NCBI GenBank assembly: GCA_918026815.1
Contig: CAKJVC010000037.1
Coordinates: forward strand, 248,001 to 312,000
Direction of reading: 5' to 3'
Length of the DNA stretch: 64,000 nt
Origin: Chalara sp. BL73
Lineage: Eukaryota; Ascomycota; Leotiomycetes; Helotiales
A program made the position numbers and the translations under genes. The notes beneath the pieces are model-generated. The model searched no databases, was not told the DNA's origin, and saw nothing but the letters and a program-made list of their open reading frames with translations. Of the stretch, positions 47,148 through 58,385 are shown piece by piece. The stretch's first letter is position 1; every line of letters starts with the position of its first letter.

Positions 47148-48390
47148 GTACTCCTTGGCAGTAGCTTCTGCCCACCTAGTGCAAATGCACTACCCTGGGT
47201 ACACTACCCCCGAGACTTTTAAAGGCCTGTAGTTGACCTGGTATCATGCAAACTCTTATTTCAGTTGGATTAAAGAATTCTTAACAAATGTTTTGGGCGG
47301 TTACGTTACATGCGGCTAGTCAAATGCTCTAGATTTAGTTGTTTATGTTTATATATCTCGCCCACTCGTAGCAATTCAAGGACTATCTTAATTATAAGCC
47401 TCGCCAGGTCCGTGATCAATGGTGATGACTGTATACTCATAAATGTGATAGTGTCTCGAAAGTAGTCGCATGGCAGTCAACGCGACGGTAGTGAGTTGCG
47501 TTATGTTTAATTTGCTGTTCCGACGCCGAGGAGCTCTACCCGGCGGTGTTGTTGATTTGGAAAATTCCTGCCTTCGGACCTTTTCCAAGTATTATTGTAC
47601 TTAGCTTAATAGTTCACAAAGAGAAGGGTAGTTGGAGAGGGGTAGATAGAGGACATTCAAAGTTGAACCGGGTGTTCGTGATCTCCTCAATCATTTCATA
47701 CCCAGCTTCTCGATTCTGCTCCACGGCGCCTTCTTTAGAGTGTTTACGGGGGCACATCTGGCCTCCCAGTTCAGCTGGAATAACATAATTAGGGAGAGAA
47801 ATTACATATCCGATTCCACGCTTGCTTTGGTTCTGTCTCATTCAGCACTATCCCCGTCGCAGGCGCAGCACTTAAATATAGACACAGTACCAAAACATGG
47901 ATCGCCAACTGAGGTAATGTTTCCGAGTGTTGCAATGTTGAATGAAGTGGTGTTTAGAAATATGCGAGAGAGAAAGGGAAGTTGTTTTTGTAAGGGAAGA
48001 AATTCAACCTATTAACCGATCGAACGTCTTGTATATTCCTTGCTCAGGAGACATATCTCATGACAGCCATGCAAAATTGATTGTTCTATGAACGATCACT
48101 CGCTAATGTATTGCAGAAATTCTATTGCCATATCTTCGACAACTCAAATCAAGCATAATAGTTAAGTAAAGTTTGGTAGCAATCTATGACAGTGGTGATA
48201 GAGGAAAAACCTTGGAAGTTTCCGAGTATTACAACTAATGCTCCATATCACTGAAAATGGCATTTTGTCGGCTTCGGAAGGTGATGGTAGTGTTACTGAT
48301 GGTCAACACGACACTGAAGATAATTGCTTTCTCATTAATAATATCTATAGTATTCTACATTATATTTACCAGGATATCTTATAACTGCAA
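47148..48390. other. Convergent intergenic, no gene seen
   Basis: Short ORFs on both strands around 47388-48015 have no support. Rest is AT-rich 3' flank. Confidence 0.4.
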
Positions 48391-51119
48391 CTAAGTGACA
48401 AGCATGAGCCCAAGAGCGATAGGCACAAATGCTTCCCAAGGCACAAGACTCTTGCTTGCAACACTGCCTTGGAGATCTGGTGGTGCTAGGGTGGAAGATC
48501 CATTGATAGATGGTATGGGTGTTGAGGCGGAAAACGTTCCATAGCTCGAGGCCTCCTCTGTACTGGAAACCGCCGTGCCCCAAAAAATGGTGTTTTGAGT
48601 TGTTGAGACGCTACTACTTGTGATATGGGTTAAGTCAACTGTGGCTGGATTGGGCTGGGCAGGAGGGGCGATACCAGCAATCGAAGCAATTATATCCCCC
48701 AGGTGGCTCTTAGATGTCGGTGCTAACGCAACGCCGATTTCTGCGAGCGCAACTGTACTCACTATTCCCCCAGGGCGCTGGATAATCACACCGTTGTTGG
48801 CCATGCTGACCACTACATTCATTCCATTCTCAGTTATCGTAGCGACTGAACCCCCTAAAGATATGGTCTGCGTACCAACAACGATGGCTGGTTCTCCTGG
48901 TACTAAAGAAATCCCTATGTCATTCGCTGTCCCGTCTTGAGTGATTGGGCTTGAGGCGGCCGTTGGAAGAGTAAAATATGAAACTACGCCTCCCGGATAT
49001 TGAATGATCAATTCACTATTTCTTAAGACTGCGATATTATTCGTTCCAGCTAGAGTGACAGGTGCTGCGCCTGCGGTAAGGGTTTGATCCTTAATGACGA
49101 TTGTTGAAGCTCCTGGCACTGCATGGATAACTTCACCTCCAATTGTTGCGATGGGAGTTGGTATGTTTGCGTCTACCCCAACTGCAGCCTGTATTGTTGG
49201 CTTGGCAATATATATTGCAGAGGTCCCTGTACCAACATATATTCCTGATGCAGCAACAGAAATTACTACATTATTATTATTCGCATCCGCGAGGGTAGAA
49301 ATGAAGCCTGCCGTCAGCGGTAGACCACCTGGTAGAATAAGTCCTGAAGCATCCGCACTGAGGGTATTACTACCGATGACCGTGAGAATGGAGTCTGGGA
49401 CAGGAATAAGAGGATTGGAAGGAGGCTGTGTAGGCTGATCACCAATGCCAGGAGAAGTGGTAGGTGCTGGATTTGGTAAGTTATTAATAGTTACCGCGGG
49501 TTGGGAGTTGCTTGTTGGGGTTGCTGGTGGAAGAGGCAGAGCAGGATTTAGGCTCGAAGGTGCTGGTGCCTCCTGAACTGGATCTGGAGCCGTGGGTCCT
49601 TGGGTGACAGGAAGGGCTGTAGGTGCTGGCGCTGGAACAATTGTGGGCGCTGGTTGTGCTGCTGGCGGAGTTGTAGTAACAGGAATGGCTTTCGTTGATG
49701 GGAAAATGCCTTGGACAGGAGGAACAGCTCCTGGTGGATCAAAAATACCAAAATGGCCATTGTCGTTGCCGCAATGTCTCCAGTAAGGCAGCCCGACCGA
49801 CTTCATCTGAGGCGGCATCATCAAACGGGGATTGCAACGGTTCCAGTCATTGTCTATTGGGTGTTCATCAATGATTGCGCCACTCGAGTGGATTAAAGTC
49901 TGTCCTTCTGGACGGTCTGAGAATTTAGGACAGTCAGTCGCGAGGTCAGCAAGAGTCAATTGTTGTGGATCTCCTAATCTATAGCGTGCTGTGGCGTCCG
50001 GATAAGGCTGCATTGTCGATACATCAGTTAGGTCCATTGAAATGATAAAGTCTTTGTATGTAGGTCCTACTCGACCACATGAATTATAGGCCGTCAAGGT
50101 GTTGATTATCATATAGATGGAAGGCGATGTTCTGATTGGTATTAGTGAGACTTTTGCTCTTAACCTTCTCGTCTTGTATTTTTGTGTGTAATAATTAGGC
50201 AAGATGTGAAGGCGTTTACAACAAAAACTCCGGAGGTCTCACACGAATTTGCTTGCTAACCAACGTGTGCAGTCTGATCCGTCTAAACTCTTTCTTCTTT
50301 CTCTCGCTCAAATATGACAGATGGGAGATAAAAATGGACACGCTTACAGTGTGATTGAGAGTGCCGGATCGTAATAAGTCCTCGGGTAAGATAGATTGTC
50401 ATGTGCTTCCGGAAAGAAACTCAACTGAACAGTCCCAGCGAAGCTATTCAATTATTAGCAAGTCATTGCGCTAAAAAGATCACATACACCATGCAAGGAA
50501 TCCATTGTATATCTCCCATCGGTGCAATAATGGTGCATGTATTAATCGGAATTTTTTGATCACCCCAGTTTGGAGCGGAAGTAATGGTAATTTGTTCATT
50601 GGTATAGGTCGTAGATGGTAAAGTAGTCGTCAGCGATAGACTATTGGGCCAACTCGGATAGCCACCTTGCTTCTCCTCTTCAGTAACTGTCTTAGCATCG
50701 CTCCACTGGGTGTTATGCCCATCATTTGGGTTGCCGCGTGCGTTATCCTGAGATTTGGAATTGTGAGTGTCAATTGGCCTCGGATCATGGTTATCATCCA
50801 ACATTTCTCTAGGCACACCATTTTTGACTAGGGGTATTAAATAAAAGAGTTCTTACCTCTGTATGGTTCGTGGGAAGAGCTTGGACAGTGATTGAGACCA
50901 GCAAGGTCGTGGCTAATGTGTCTGACGAGCTCGTAGCGGAAGATGCGCTGTGCGTGGTAGAGATAGCTGTGGTATTTGACTGAGGAGCAGGTGCGCGCCA
51001 TGCAGCTCCTGTCACAGTGAGTTCGTTGTTACGAAGAAGTACCAAATCATGAATCTCCTACCAGCGCAGTATCCAGGTTGGATAATACTCAGTACGACCG
51101 AGAATAGGGAAAGCCTCAT
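48391..51119 (-). CDS. Large GPI-anchored cell-wall protein with beta-rich repeats
   Basis: Proposed exons (minus) 51119-51062, 51008-50857, 50747-50488, 50131-48391 (2211 nt, 736 residues), all junctions in frame; the 356-bp third intron is unusually long here. Signal peptide MRLSLFSVVLSIIQPGYCAG. The N-terminal domain contains INTCTIIAPMGDIQWIPCMV and NSCGRVGPTYKDFIISMDL, then DPQQLTLADLATDCPKF and CNPRLMMPP. A Pro/Ala/Thr linker follows, then repeated short beta units around the pattern xxVGTQTISLGGxVxTI / IKDQTLTAGAAPVTLAG, and a Ser/Thr stretch before a hydrophobic C-terminus (EAFVPIALGLMLVT) with GPI character. Probably a wall adhesin-like or structural protein; no catalytic motif is seen. 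Confidence 0.75.
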
Positions 51120-53081
51120 AGCTAGAATGGAGAGCGTGTAATAAGGAAGAGTTACGATACAACTAAATATAAAAATCAACGCAACGTTTCTCTCATCAAG
51201 GAGCAACTAAATAGGAGCGCATTCCAGTAGAAGTGCAAAGGCTCTATGTCATAAACCCAACAAATTGATCTCACAATTTTGCAACCTTGAATGTTGGAAA
51301 CATGACCAAAACTGAATCGTGAGTGATGATCTTCTAACCAAATTTGCCCCCTAGAGACGAGGATAGCTTTGTGTTCGTGCTAAAGCAACAGGGATTACAA
51401 GTCCTTGGATTTTGCAGGCTGGTTACTTTGCCGCACTGCATTGAATTTAGAGAAAACGTGATGCGGCTGTTGGAACTCTTTGACCCTTTCACCATGACAG
51501 ACTTCTGGGGAGATGGCCGGTGACCTGCTGGGGCTTAAAATATCTCCAACAAATTCATCAAAGGTAGAGAATGTGATTTGCTGTGTAAATCACTTGCTAA
51601 TTTCCATCCACTGATAACGAAGAGATTTTTGAGAGAGATCAAAACATGGAAGAGAAACACTGCCTCCCAGCTGTGCCTCCAGAGGGTTGCACCCACACTT
51701 GCCATATTCTCAGAGGGATACCGCATTTCTCCACCTCAACGCTGCAAGATTGCGCACATTTCGCCCGACCTTGATATTTGTGTCACTGAACGTATGGTGT
51801 TTGGTCTGGGTAATTTGTATAGATGAACAAATGCTGGACAACGAGGACCATGTTCAAGGAGGGGTTGTGGTGGCCTGGACTGCGTCGCACAGCATGAACC
51901 AGCATAAGATTAAATAATCAGTGCCCAAAAACGTGGGAGAACGGATAATCGGAATCTCCAGCAATCTCGCGGGGCCATTCTACGCTTCCGAAGGGTTGGG
52001 GTGGAAGGACGGCCAACAGGAGTACAGCACATCACCAGCACAGTACAATACAGTACGGTGGTAATGAGTTCCTCAGTGTCGGGTCATTTTTGCAGGTTGC
52101 CGGTGGTAGGATTCTCTCTCGGCGATGGTGGCAGCCAAGGGAGCAACGAGCTGCTCTGTATCTTCACGCCGCGCAAGGCTCGTTGTGCCTGGTCGAAGAC
52201 GAGGATTGGGAATGGTTCTTACATAAGCGTCGCTTAATCGACCGCCTTTCCGCTTTGGGAATGTCAGAATATTGAAAATCCAACCTTCATTTCACCTGTG
52301 CCGCCCAACTGCTTACCACACCTCTCGTTTTCCCCTGCTTCATATCAACTCTCCACTGCAAACCCCCCTATCTGGCTGCATACAGCGCGCGCAGGAACAA
52401 GGAACGGCACCAATGACACCCCGGCTTCGTAGAGCCACGTTCCTCTTCTATTTATGGTGTCAGCCTTAAGTTTGATGGCTATTTTCTGTGGAAGAGCTAA
52501 GTTCTTCTTTGCATGCGACGTCGTCTTTTCTAATGTCGCAATGATGGGGGCCGCCATGTTGTAGCTGTCAGAGATCTCCGTAGGCGATCTTTGGAACAAC
52601 CGTCGGGAAGGGATAATGGGGGGCCGTGATGGGGTTGTTGTTGATATTTTTCATGACATGGTTGGACTGCATCTCCACGCGCAATGCGAACATGCCCAAA
52701 AGAAAGAGAATCCGGTTGGTATCTCCAACATTTGCAATTGCTGATAGGCCTAGCCCAGGCCGGTCTCACGACCCAGCCGATATGTACCAATATGGCGGGG
52801 GTTGCGGGTGAGGACAAAGGACCCAGCAGCTGGTACCCTCCCTTACCCCCTGTGATGTCGATGATGATCCATCCTACAGTACCTAGTGCTGATGCTAGCC
52901 TGGGACTTGCATCTTTTCCACGTTTTGAACTGATCTTATCTTCAATGGTTGTTCTGGATTTTTTACCTCTCCCTTTACCGCGCTGTGACCTCCACTACCG
53001 TGCCCAACACTAGTATCTACGACACAAGATACTGGACCTGTTGCTCTGATGTTCCTAGACCAGTGATTGTTACCTGCAGTA
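51120..53081. other. Intergenic between divergent genes, no gene supported
   Basis: Divergent upstream regions of the wall protein and the protease-like protein. ORFs on both strands (51578-51826, 52001-52237, 52530-52817) have no domains. A short run of cagcaca/cagtaca words lies at 52022-52058. Nothing else recognised. Confidence 0.4.
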
Positions 53082-55352
53082 ATGCACATCTTTCACGATG
53101 TGTTCATATTCATCTTACCATTCCTTTGGGGGACCTGTGCTGGGCAGTCAAAAGAAAGCTCAAAAACAACTGCTGCAACACTCCCAACAGCCATGGCCAT
53201 AGCCGCCAGCCAGTATTGGTAAGAAATTCCCAAATACATCTCCCCACAATGGCTGACAGCAACAAGGGATGGCGTCGATGGAGAGTGGTCGTCCTTCGCT
53301 CTTCGAGTTGGTACTCCAGCACAGAATGTGAGGGCAATAGTATCTACTAATTCACCTGCAACAATGGTTGTACTTTCGGAAGGGTGTACAAAGCAGGCAT
53401 GGGTGATAAATGGTACTGCAATTGCCATGCCCGACAACTGTGCTAATACGCGAGGGAAAACATTCAACGCAGGCGCATCTCAAACGTGGGCGTGGCAGGG
53501 GCAATATGGGATTAATGACCATAATGTGGGGTTTGAAGAAAATCTAGGGTATACTCAGGCTGCAATCTACGGACACGATACTCTTGGCTTAGGGTTTGCT
53601 TCAGAGGGCGTAACGTTGAAAGCTCAAACTATAGCGGGATTCGTGGATCCTTATCCGTTTTACACGTAAGAGTCTCCTCCTATAGAGCAATATTTTGCTA
53701 ACATTTGCAGCGGAATATTTGGTCTGGGGACACAGCCAGTAAACTATAGTATTGAAGGCAACTTCTCCGCACCCTCGTACTTTACATCGTTAAGAACACA
53801 AAATCTTATTCCTAGCCTAAGCTGGAGCTATACCGCCGGCGCGAAATACCGTAATGTGGCCACACTGAATAACTTGGCCCCGCTGACACTTTTTTTGTAG
53901 GCCTCAAAGCCGGACAAGTAGCTCAATTAGTATTTGGAGGGTATGATACATCCAGATTTGTCCCAAATCAAGGATCTTTCTCCCTGGCTCCTGATGTCAA
54001 CAGGGATATCGTGGTCGCCATACAGTCAATTACATATAGCGGGGGGACACAGCAGAGTCTTCTTCCTAAGCCTATATATGCCTTCATTGAATCAACAGAC
54101 ACCAACATTTGGCTCCCTGTGGAAGCGTGTCGATTGTTCGAGAAGGCCTTTGGATTATCTATGGATCCAGTTTCTCGACATTATCCTATCAATGACACCC
54201 ATTACGCGTATTTAAAAGCACAAGATCCCCAAGTTACTTTTACGATTGCAAACAGTATTTCCGGTGGGCAGACGGTTGATATATCACTACCGTTCAGCGC
54301 ATTCGCACTAAAGGTCTCCTATCCTTTCAATGCTACAAATGCAACCTACGAATTCCCGCTCCGTCGTGCAGACAACGACACCCAGTACACTCTAGGGAGA
54401 GCCTTTCTTCAAGAAGCGTGAGTTTTTACTTGTTCAGGTTTATATTGGGGATCTAACGCATGAAAGGTACTTGACGGTCGATTACGAGCGAGGCAACTTT
54501 TCTGTGAGTCAGTGCTCATGGTCAGATGGGGCAACTCCAGCAATAACGACAATTCTTTCACCCGACCATATGGTAGGCGGGTCATTTTCTGGGCTACCTG
54601 AAAACAAAGCGGGCAACCCGGCAGGCGCTAAAATCTCATCAGGAATTATCGCGATAGCTGTGATCGTTCCTGTCTTCGTCACAGCAGCCATTGCTATTCT
54701 AATATACTTCCTTTTTCGTCGTCACCGTCGCCGCCGCCCAGTATCGAAAGTACCCACTGAAAACATTAACCTAACGCAAGTGGATAACATCACTCTTGCA
54801 ACTGACAAAGATCATGATACTGTCTCATCTATTAGCTCTCCTGCCCCAACGTACCAAAAGCCAAGACATATCGTCTCTCAGGAAGAGCTTAGAGAACACT
54901 TTTCTCCACGTGTGGCTGAGCTTCCGACACCGGCTATAGAACAGAAAGCCATACATCAGTTACCAGACCATGATAACCGCGCCTCAGTAGACTATTTCAC
55001 AGCTACTAGAGCCATGCGCGCGGCAAGGACCCCTGAGATACAAGGAGCCGCAGTATTCGAGTTAGCGGGCAGTGAACCGAGCATTGGTGGGAGTCGAAAT
55101 AGTAGCGTTAGGAGAGCTACTAGTCGTCGGCTAAACAGGAGCTATAGTGCGAATCTTGCAGCTGTGGAGATGGATGATGAGGAGAGCAGGCAAAGAACAG
55201 GCTTGAGTCCCACAGGCTCGCCAGCACTAAGGTCGCCCAGAACGCCAGATACGATCAGAGGAAGGGGCAGCCCAAGGATACCAAGCCCTATAAGCTCTTT
55301 AACTCCATGGAGTGAGACTTTCTTTGATGATCGCTCGGATCATGAGCGGTGA
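53082..55352 (+). CDS. Membrane-anchored aspartyl-protease-like protein, probably catalytically inactive
   Basis: Exons 53082-53218, 53267-53665, 53711-53850, 53901-54417 and 54467-55352 (2079 nt, 692 residues), in frame throughout. Signal peptide MHIFHDVFIFILPFLWGTCA. The ectodomain follows the pepsin fold pattern: WDGVDGEWSSFALRVGTPAQ, then VSTNSPATMVV where D-T/S-G is expected, GIFGLGTQPV, LVFGGYDTSRF, and FIESTDTNIWLP where the second D-T/S-G is expected. Both catalytic Asp motifs are thus altered. A single transmembrane helix (IIAIAVIVPVFVTAAIAILIYFLF) is followed by RRHRRRRP and a cytosolic tail of about 210 residues rich in Ser/Pro/Arg. Likely a surface receptor or sensor-like pseudo-enzyme; this is inference. 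Confidence 0.85.
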
Positions 55353-56401
55353 GGCCAACATTCTAGAGATAGTGATGTATTTATGCAATCGGTTGGAAAT
55401 ATGGGAGAAATTTTAAATGGGTTGGACAACGCCACAATTGCTCGCAAAGCATATGTCTCATGACTCTCTTTTTTGTGTATAGGGTCGGGGTGTATTTAGG
55501 GTTCACAGGTTGGTTGTTTGTATAGATAAAAGCCTCGGGGTAGGTCTGGGGTGGGGGTATTTTCCTTTTCTTCAAGGTTGCATGTTAACAATGTACATTA
55601 CAATCAGCATTTAAACCCGTTAAGAAAACGGTGGCATAACAAAACTATTTACGAAGCTAGCTGCCGCATATTCATAGTTATATGATTATCCGATTATCAT
55701 CCGCTAGCCTCTACCTAAACGCCGTCAATTGTATGACACCCTTCCCAAGCCACCGCAAACGACACAAACAAACTTGTCTCCGCTAATACCAGACAAGATA
55801 TGCCACCCAAATACACGGTGTGTAGTTTCAAGAAGAAAACGCAACCGGCCGAAGCAGTAAGTCCTGCAAACGGCGAGTAAACCGCACCTAGTCAGAAAGC
55901 TCAGAGCCAACTTGACACTCAAGGAGTGTCTTTCTTTCTGTAGCCCAATCATGAACGGAATGCTAGCACTGCATTCTAAAGGATTCACATCTGAAAACTA
56001 AGGTACAGGCTCTAGTGTTTTCACTTCTTCTAAAGAACTCACTGGCTAGCCTCCTCTTCTCATGATAGTTCGCTCTTCTCAACAAAAGAACTAGATCCGA
56101 TGCCTTTATTTTCAATTGGCCAAGAAGCTTCTTGTATGCCCGGGCTTGTCGGGATTACTTTACTTAACACTTCAAAGCGGATGACTATGGAGCCTCATAA
56201 ACTTAACAAATGTAGTATTCATCAACCTCAACCTTATTGACTGAAACGATCTTTATTTAACAGAAAAGTTTCTGATTTTGCGCTCCAGAGACTATTCACA
56301 GGATTTGGCGCTAAATATGTACTGGAAAATGTCTCCTTGACAACCCCCTATATACGCCATTTCCCGCCATCATGCAACCCCTTCCAACTACGCACACCCG
56401 T
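55353..56401. other. Convergent intergenic, no gene seen
   Basis: 3' flanks of the protease-like and deacetylase genes. The minus ORF 55725-55988 has no support. Confidence 0.45.
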
Positions 56402-57201
56402 CTAACAAGTCGTCGCCCCAGTTGGCGGCACAGGTGTGGTATACGCGCCACTAGCATCACCCAAGCACTGCGCTACGGTGACCATCTGCAGGTTCTTGCT
56501 CTTCGCATAATTGATGACCAAATCAGCGAGCTGGCTCGGCGTGCTCGCGACAGTCTCATGCATCAGTATGATGTGTCCGCTGCTGGTACCTGCGTTGGTC
56601 AAGGTGCTCAAGCTGGTCTGCGGGGATTGGCTGTTCCAGTCGCCGGAGTCAACATCCCAGGTCACAATGCGGTAACCGAGGGTCGTCATGGTGGAAACGA
56701 CAGAGCCGCCGGTTGCCCCGTTTGGAGGGCGCATGTAGGTGGGTTTTACTCCGAGTATGTTGGAGAGTGCCACTTCTAGCTTCTGCATCTCGGTGGTGAT
56801 TTGGGACGCGCCTAGGTTGGCGAGGTTGGCGTGCGCTATGGGGCTTTGTGTTAGAGTTATTTGTTCACCATGGTTATTGCGATCTTCTTACTCCATGTAT
56901 GACTTGCAATCTGGTGACCAGCATCGTAAGTCGCCTTCAGCTGTGTTCTTTGCGAATAGATGCAATTGTAAAGCGTGCCAGTAACAAAGAAGGTCGCCTT
57001 CGCACCAGCAGCATTCAACTTCTGCACCAAACTAGCTTCATAATTATAAGGTCCATCATCAAAAGTCAGCGCAATTTGATTTGCGGCATTACACTTGGTG
57101 ATAATCGTTCCCGCAGCGGGTCCAGCTCTAGATTGGAGGAGAGCAGGAGCCGCCTGGATCGCAGGAAGCAGAGCTACGACGAGGCAAAGCAGATTGTACA
57201 T
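56402..57201 (-). CDS. Secreted chitin/polysaccharide deacetylase (CE4, NodB domain)
   Basis: Removes acetyl groups from chitin or related polymers at the cell wall. Exons 57201-56892 and 56835-56402 (744 nt, 247 residues) joined by a 56-bp intron within the HTW-T-HANLANL segment. Signal peptide MYNLLCLVVALLPAIQAAPA. NodB motifs are all present: TFDDGP (residues 46-51, catalytic base and metal Asp), HQIASHTW (metal His pair), MRPPNG (RxPxG), WDVDSGDW and ILMHET (catalytic His region). Length equals a bare NodB domain with no chitin-binding module. Intact. Confidence 0.93.
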
Positions 57202-58033
57202 CTTGATATTGTAATTCGGTAATCCTCTTCCTCTGCTATGCGAAACAGGTGATATTCTAGTTCTTTGACGGTCCTTTTATGACATTTATACTATGATATT
57301 TATACTTTGCCGCTAACGAGTTTCTGCCGTCGCGGCTATAAACAGGCACAATTTTGTAGGCCAAGCATTTTCGAGAAAGTAATTTTTCAACCCATGTGAC
57401 TGGGTGACCGGCTATCTCCATTTTATACCGTGCTCGGACGCGTAATATAGATGAGATTTGTCTAGCACTGCATGGTTAATGCTGTGCAAGCCAGTTTCAT
57501 GCGGCGGGCAGTATCAGCCTCTCAATAGAGTCCGGGGTAGCGGAATGTGGGGGAAGTTAGCCCCTGCGCCGGATCAATGCATGGCTAAATAGATTGCCGT
57601 CCCAAAGATTTACCATTACGGTGGGGCAACGTCATTTGCCATTCTCACTAAGCTTTCTTTGATTGATCAATTGATCGGACGAGGCTTATGGTCTTCATAA
57701 TTGCCGGCTATTTTATCCTTTCTCCGCAACATGTGCCCGGCTTGTGGATCAAAGAAGCAAGAGAACATCGAACTTGGAGAGCCATACTGGATTTAGTTTT
57801 TTTCGGCTGGCGAAGAATCATGCGTTATTCCCATGGGCTTACTCCCTACTTCTTACCGTCGTTAGTCAGATTTTAGACGAGTTATTAATGATATTGTTAT
57901 TTAAAAGTTTGGCGACCTAGTGAATCCGAGCATGCCAGGTGTGGTAGTAGACATCCTGGTACAGGAAAATTATCACTCTCACAATGAAACCCTGGAGAAG
58001 TGTTGCAGGCAGATTGGGGAGCTTATTAGTCTA
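57202..58033. other. Upstream of deacetylase; border to AT-rich block
   Basis: Normal base composition; the short plus ORF at 57688-57876 has no support. This is the last unique-looking DNA before the repeat. Confidence 0.45.
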
Positions 58034-58141
58034 GGGTTCCAATACATGTACCCTGGGGTAAGTTAATAATTCTGACTAAGCACAACGCGTACCCCCCAAC
58101 ACAACCACAAAATCACCCGTAAACACGACTACGAGCCTGTA
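58034..58141. repeat. Left terminal inverted repeat of copy 1, nearly unmutated
   Basis: Retains C-runs (accccccaac, atcacccgt, gagcctg) that have become T-rich in the right TIR and in copy 2, so it approximates the ancestral end sequence. Confidence 0.85.
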
Positions 58142-58209
58142 AACACGCGATTACGGGCCTGTAAAGTGTTTAATACTAGCAGTACATTTTTATTTAAGCT
58201 TTGGTTGTA

Positions 58210-58385
58210 TTACAAGCTAGTTGCGCTGTGCTTACAAGCTGGTTACGCTATGTTTACAGGCTAGTTACGCTATACTGACAAGCTAGTTACGCTGTGCTAA
58301 CAAGCTAGTTACGCTGTACTAACAAATTAGTTACGCTGTGTTTACAAGCTAGTTACAGCGTGTTTTAAAGCTAGCTATACGTATT
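58210..58385. repeat. Eight tandem 22-bp repeats near the left end of copy 1
   Basis: Exactly 8 x 22 bp with core acaagctagttacgctgtg, differing mainly by single transitions. The block is absent from the right end of copy 1 and from the visible end of copy 2. Subterminal arrays of this kind can be transposase binding sites. Confidence 0.9.

Noticed and set aside
50748..50856. Exon beginning after the tag at about 50809 in the wall-protein gene
   Set aside because: That acceptor shifts the frame; the acceptor at 50748 closes the model with a multiple of three.
51578..52817. Several 60-95 residue ORFs between the divergent wall-protein and protease-like genes
   Set aside because: No domains, signal peptides or consistent splice sites; probably promoter DNA.
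58210..58385. CRISPR-like array
   Set aside because: The 22-bp units are directly contiguous with no spacers, in a eukaryotic transposon end.
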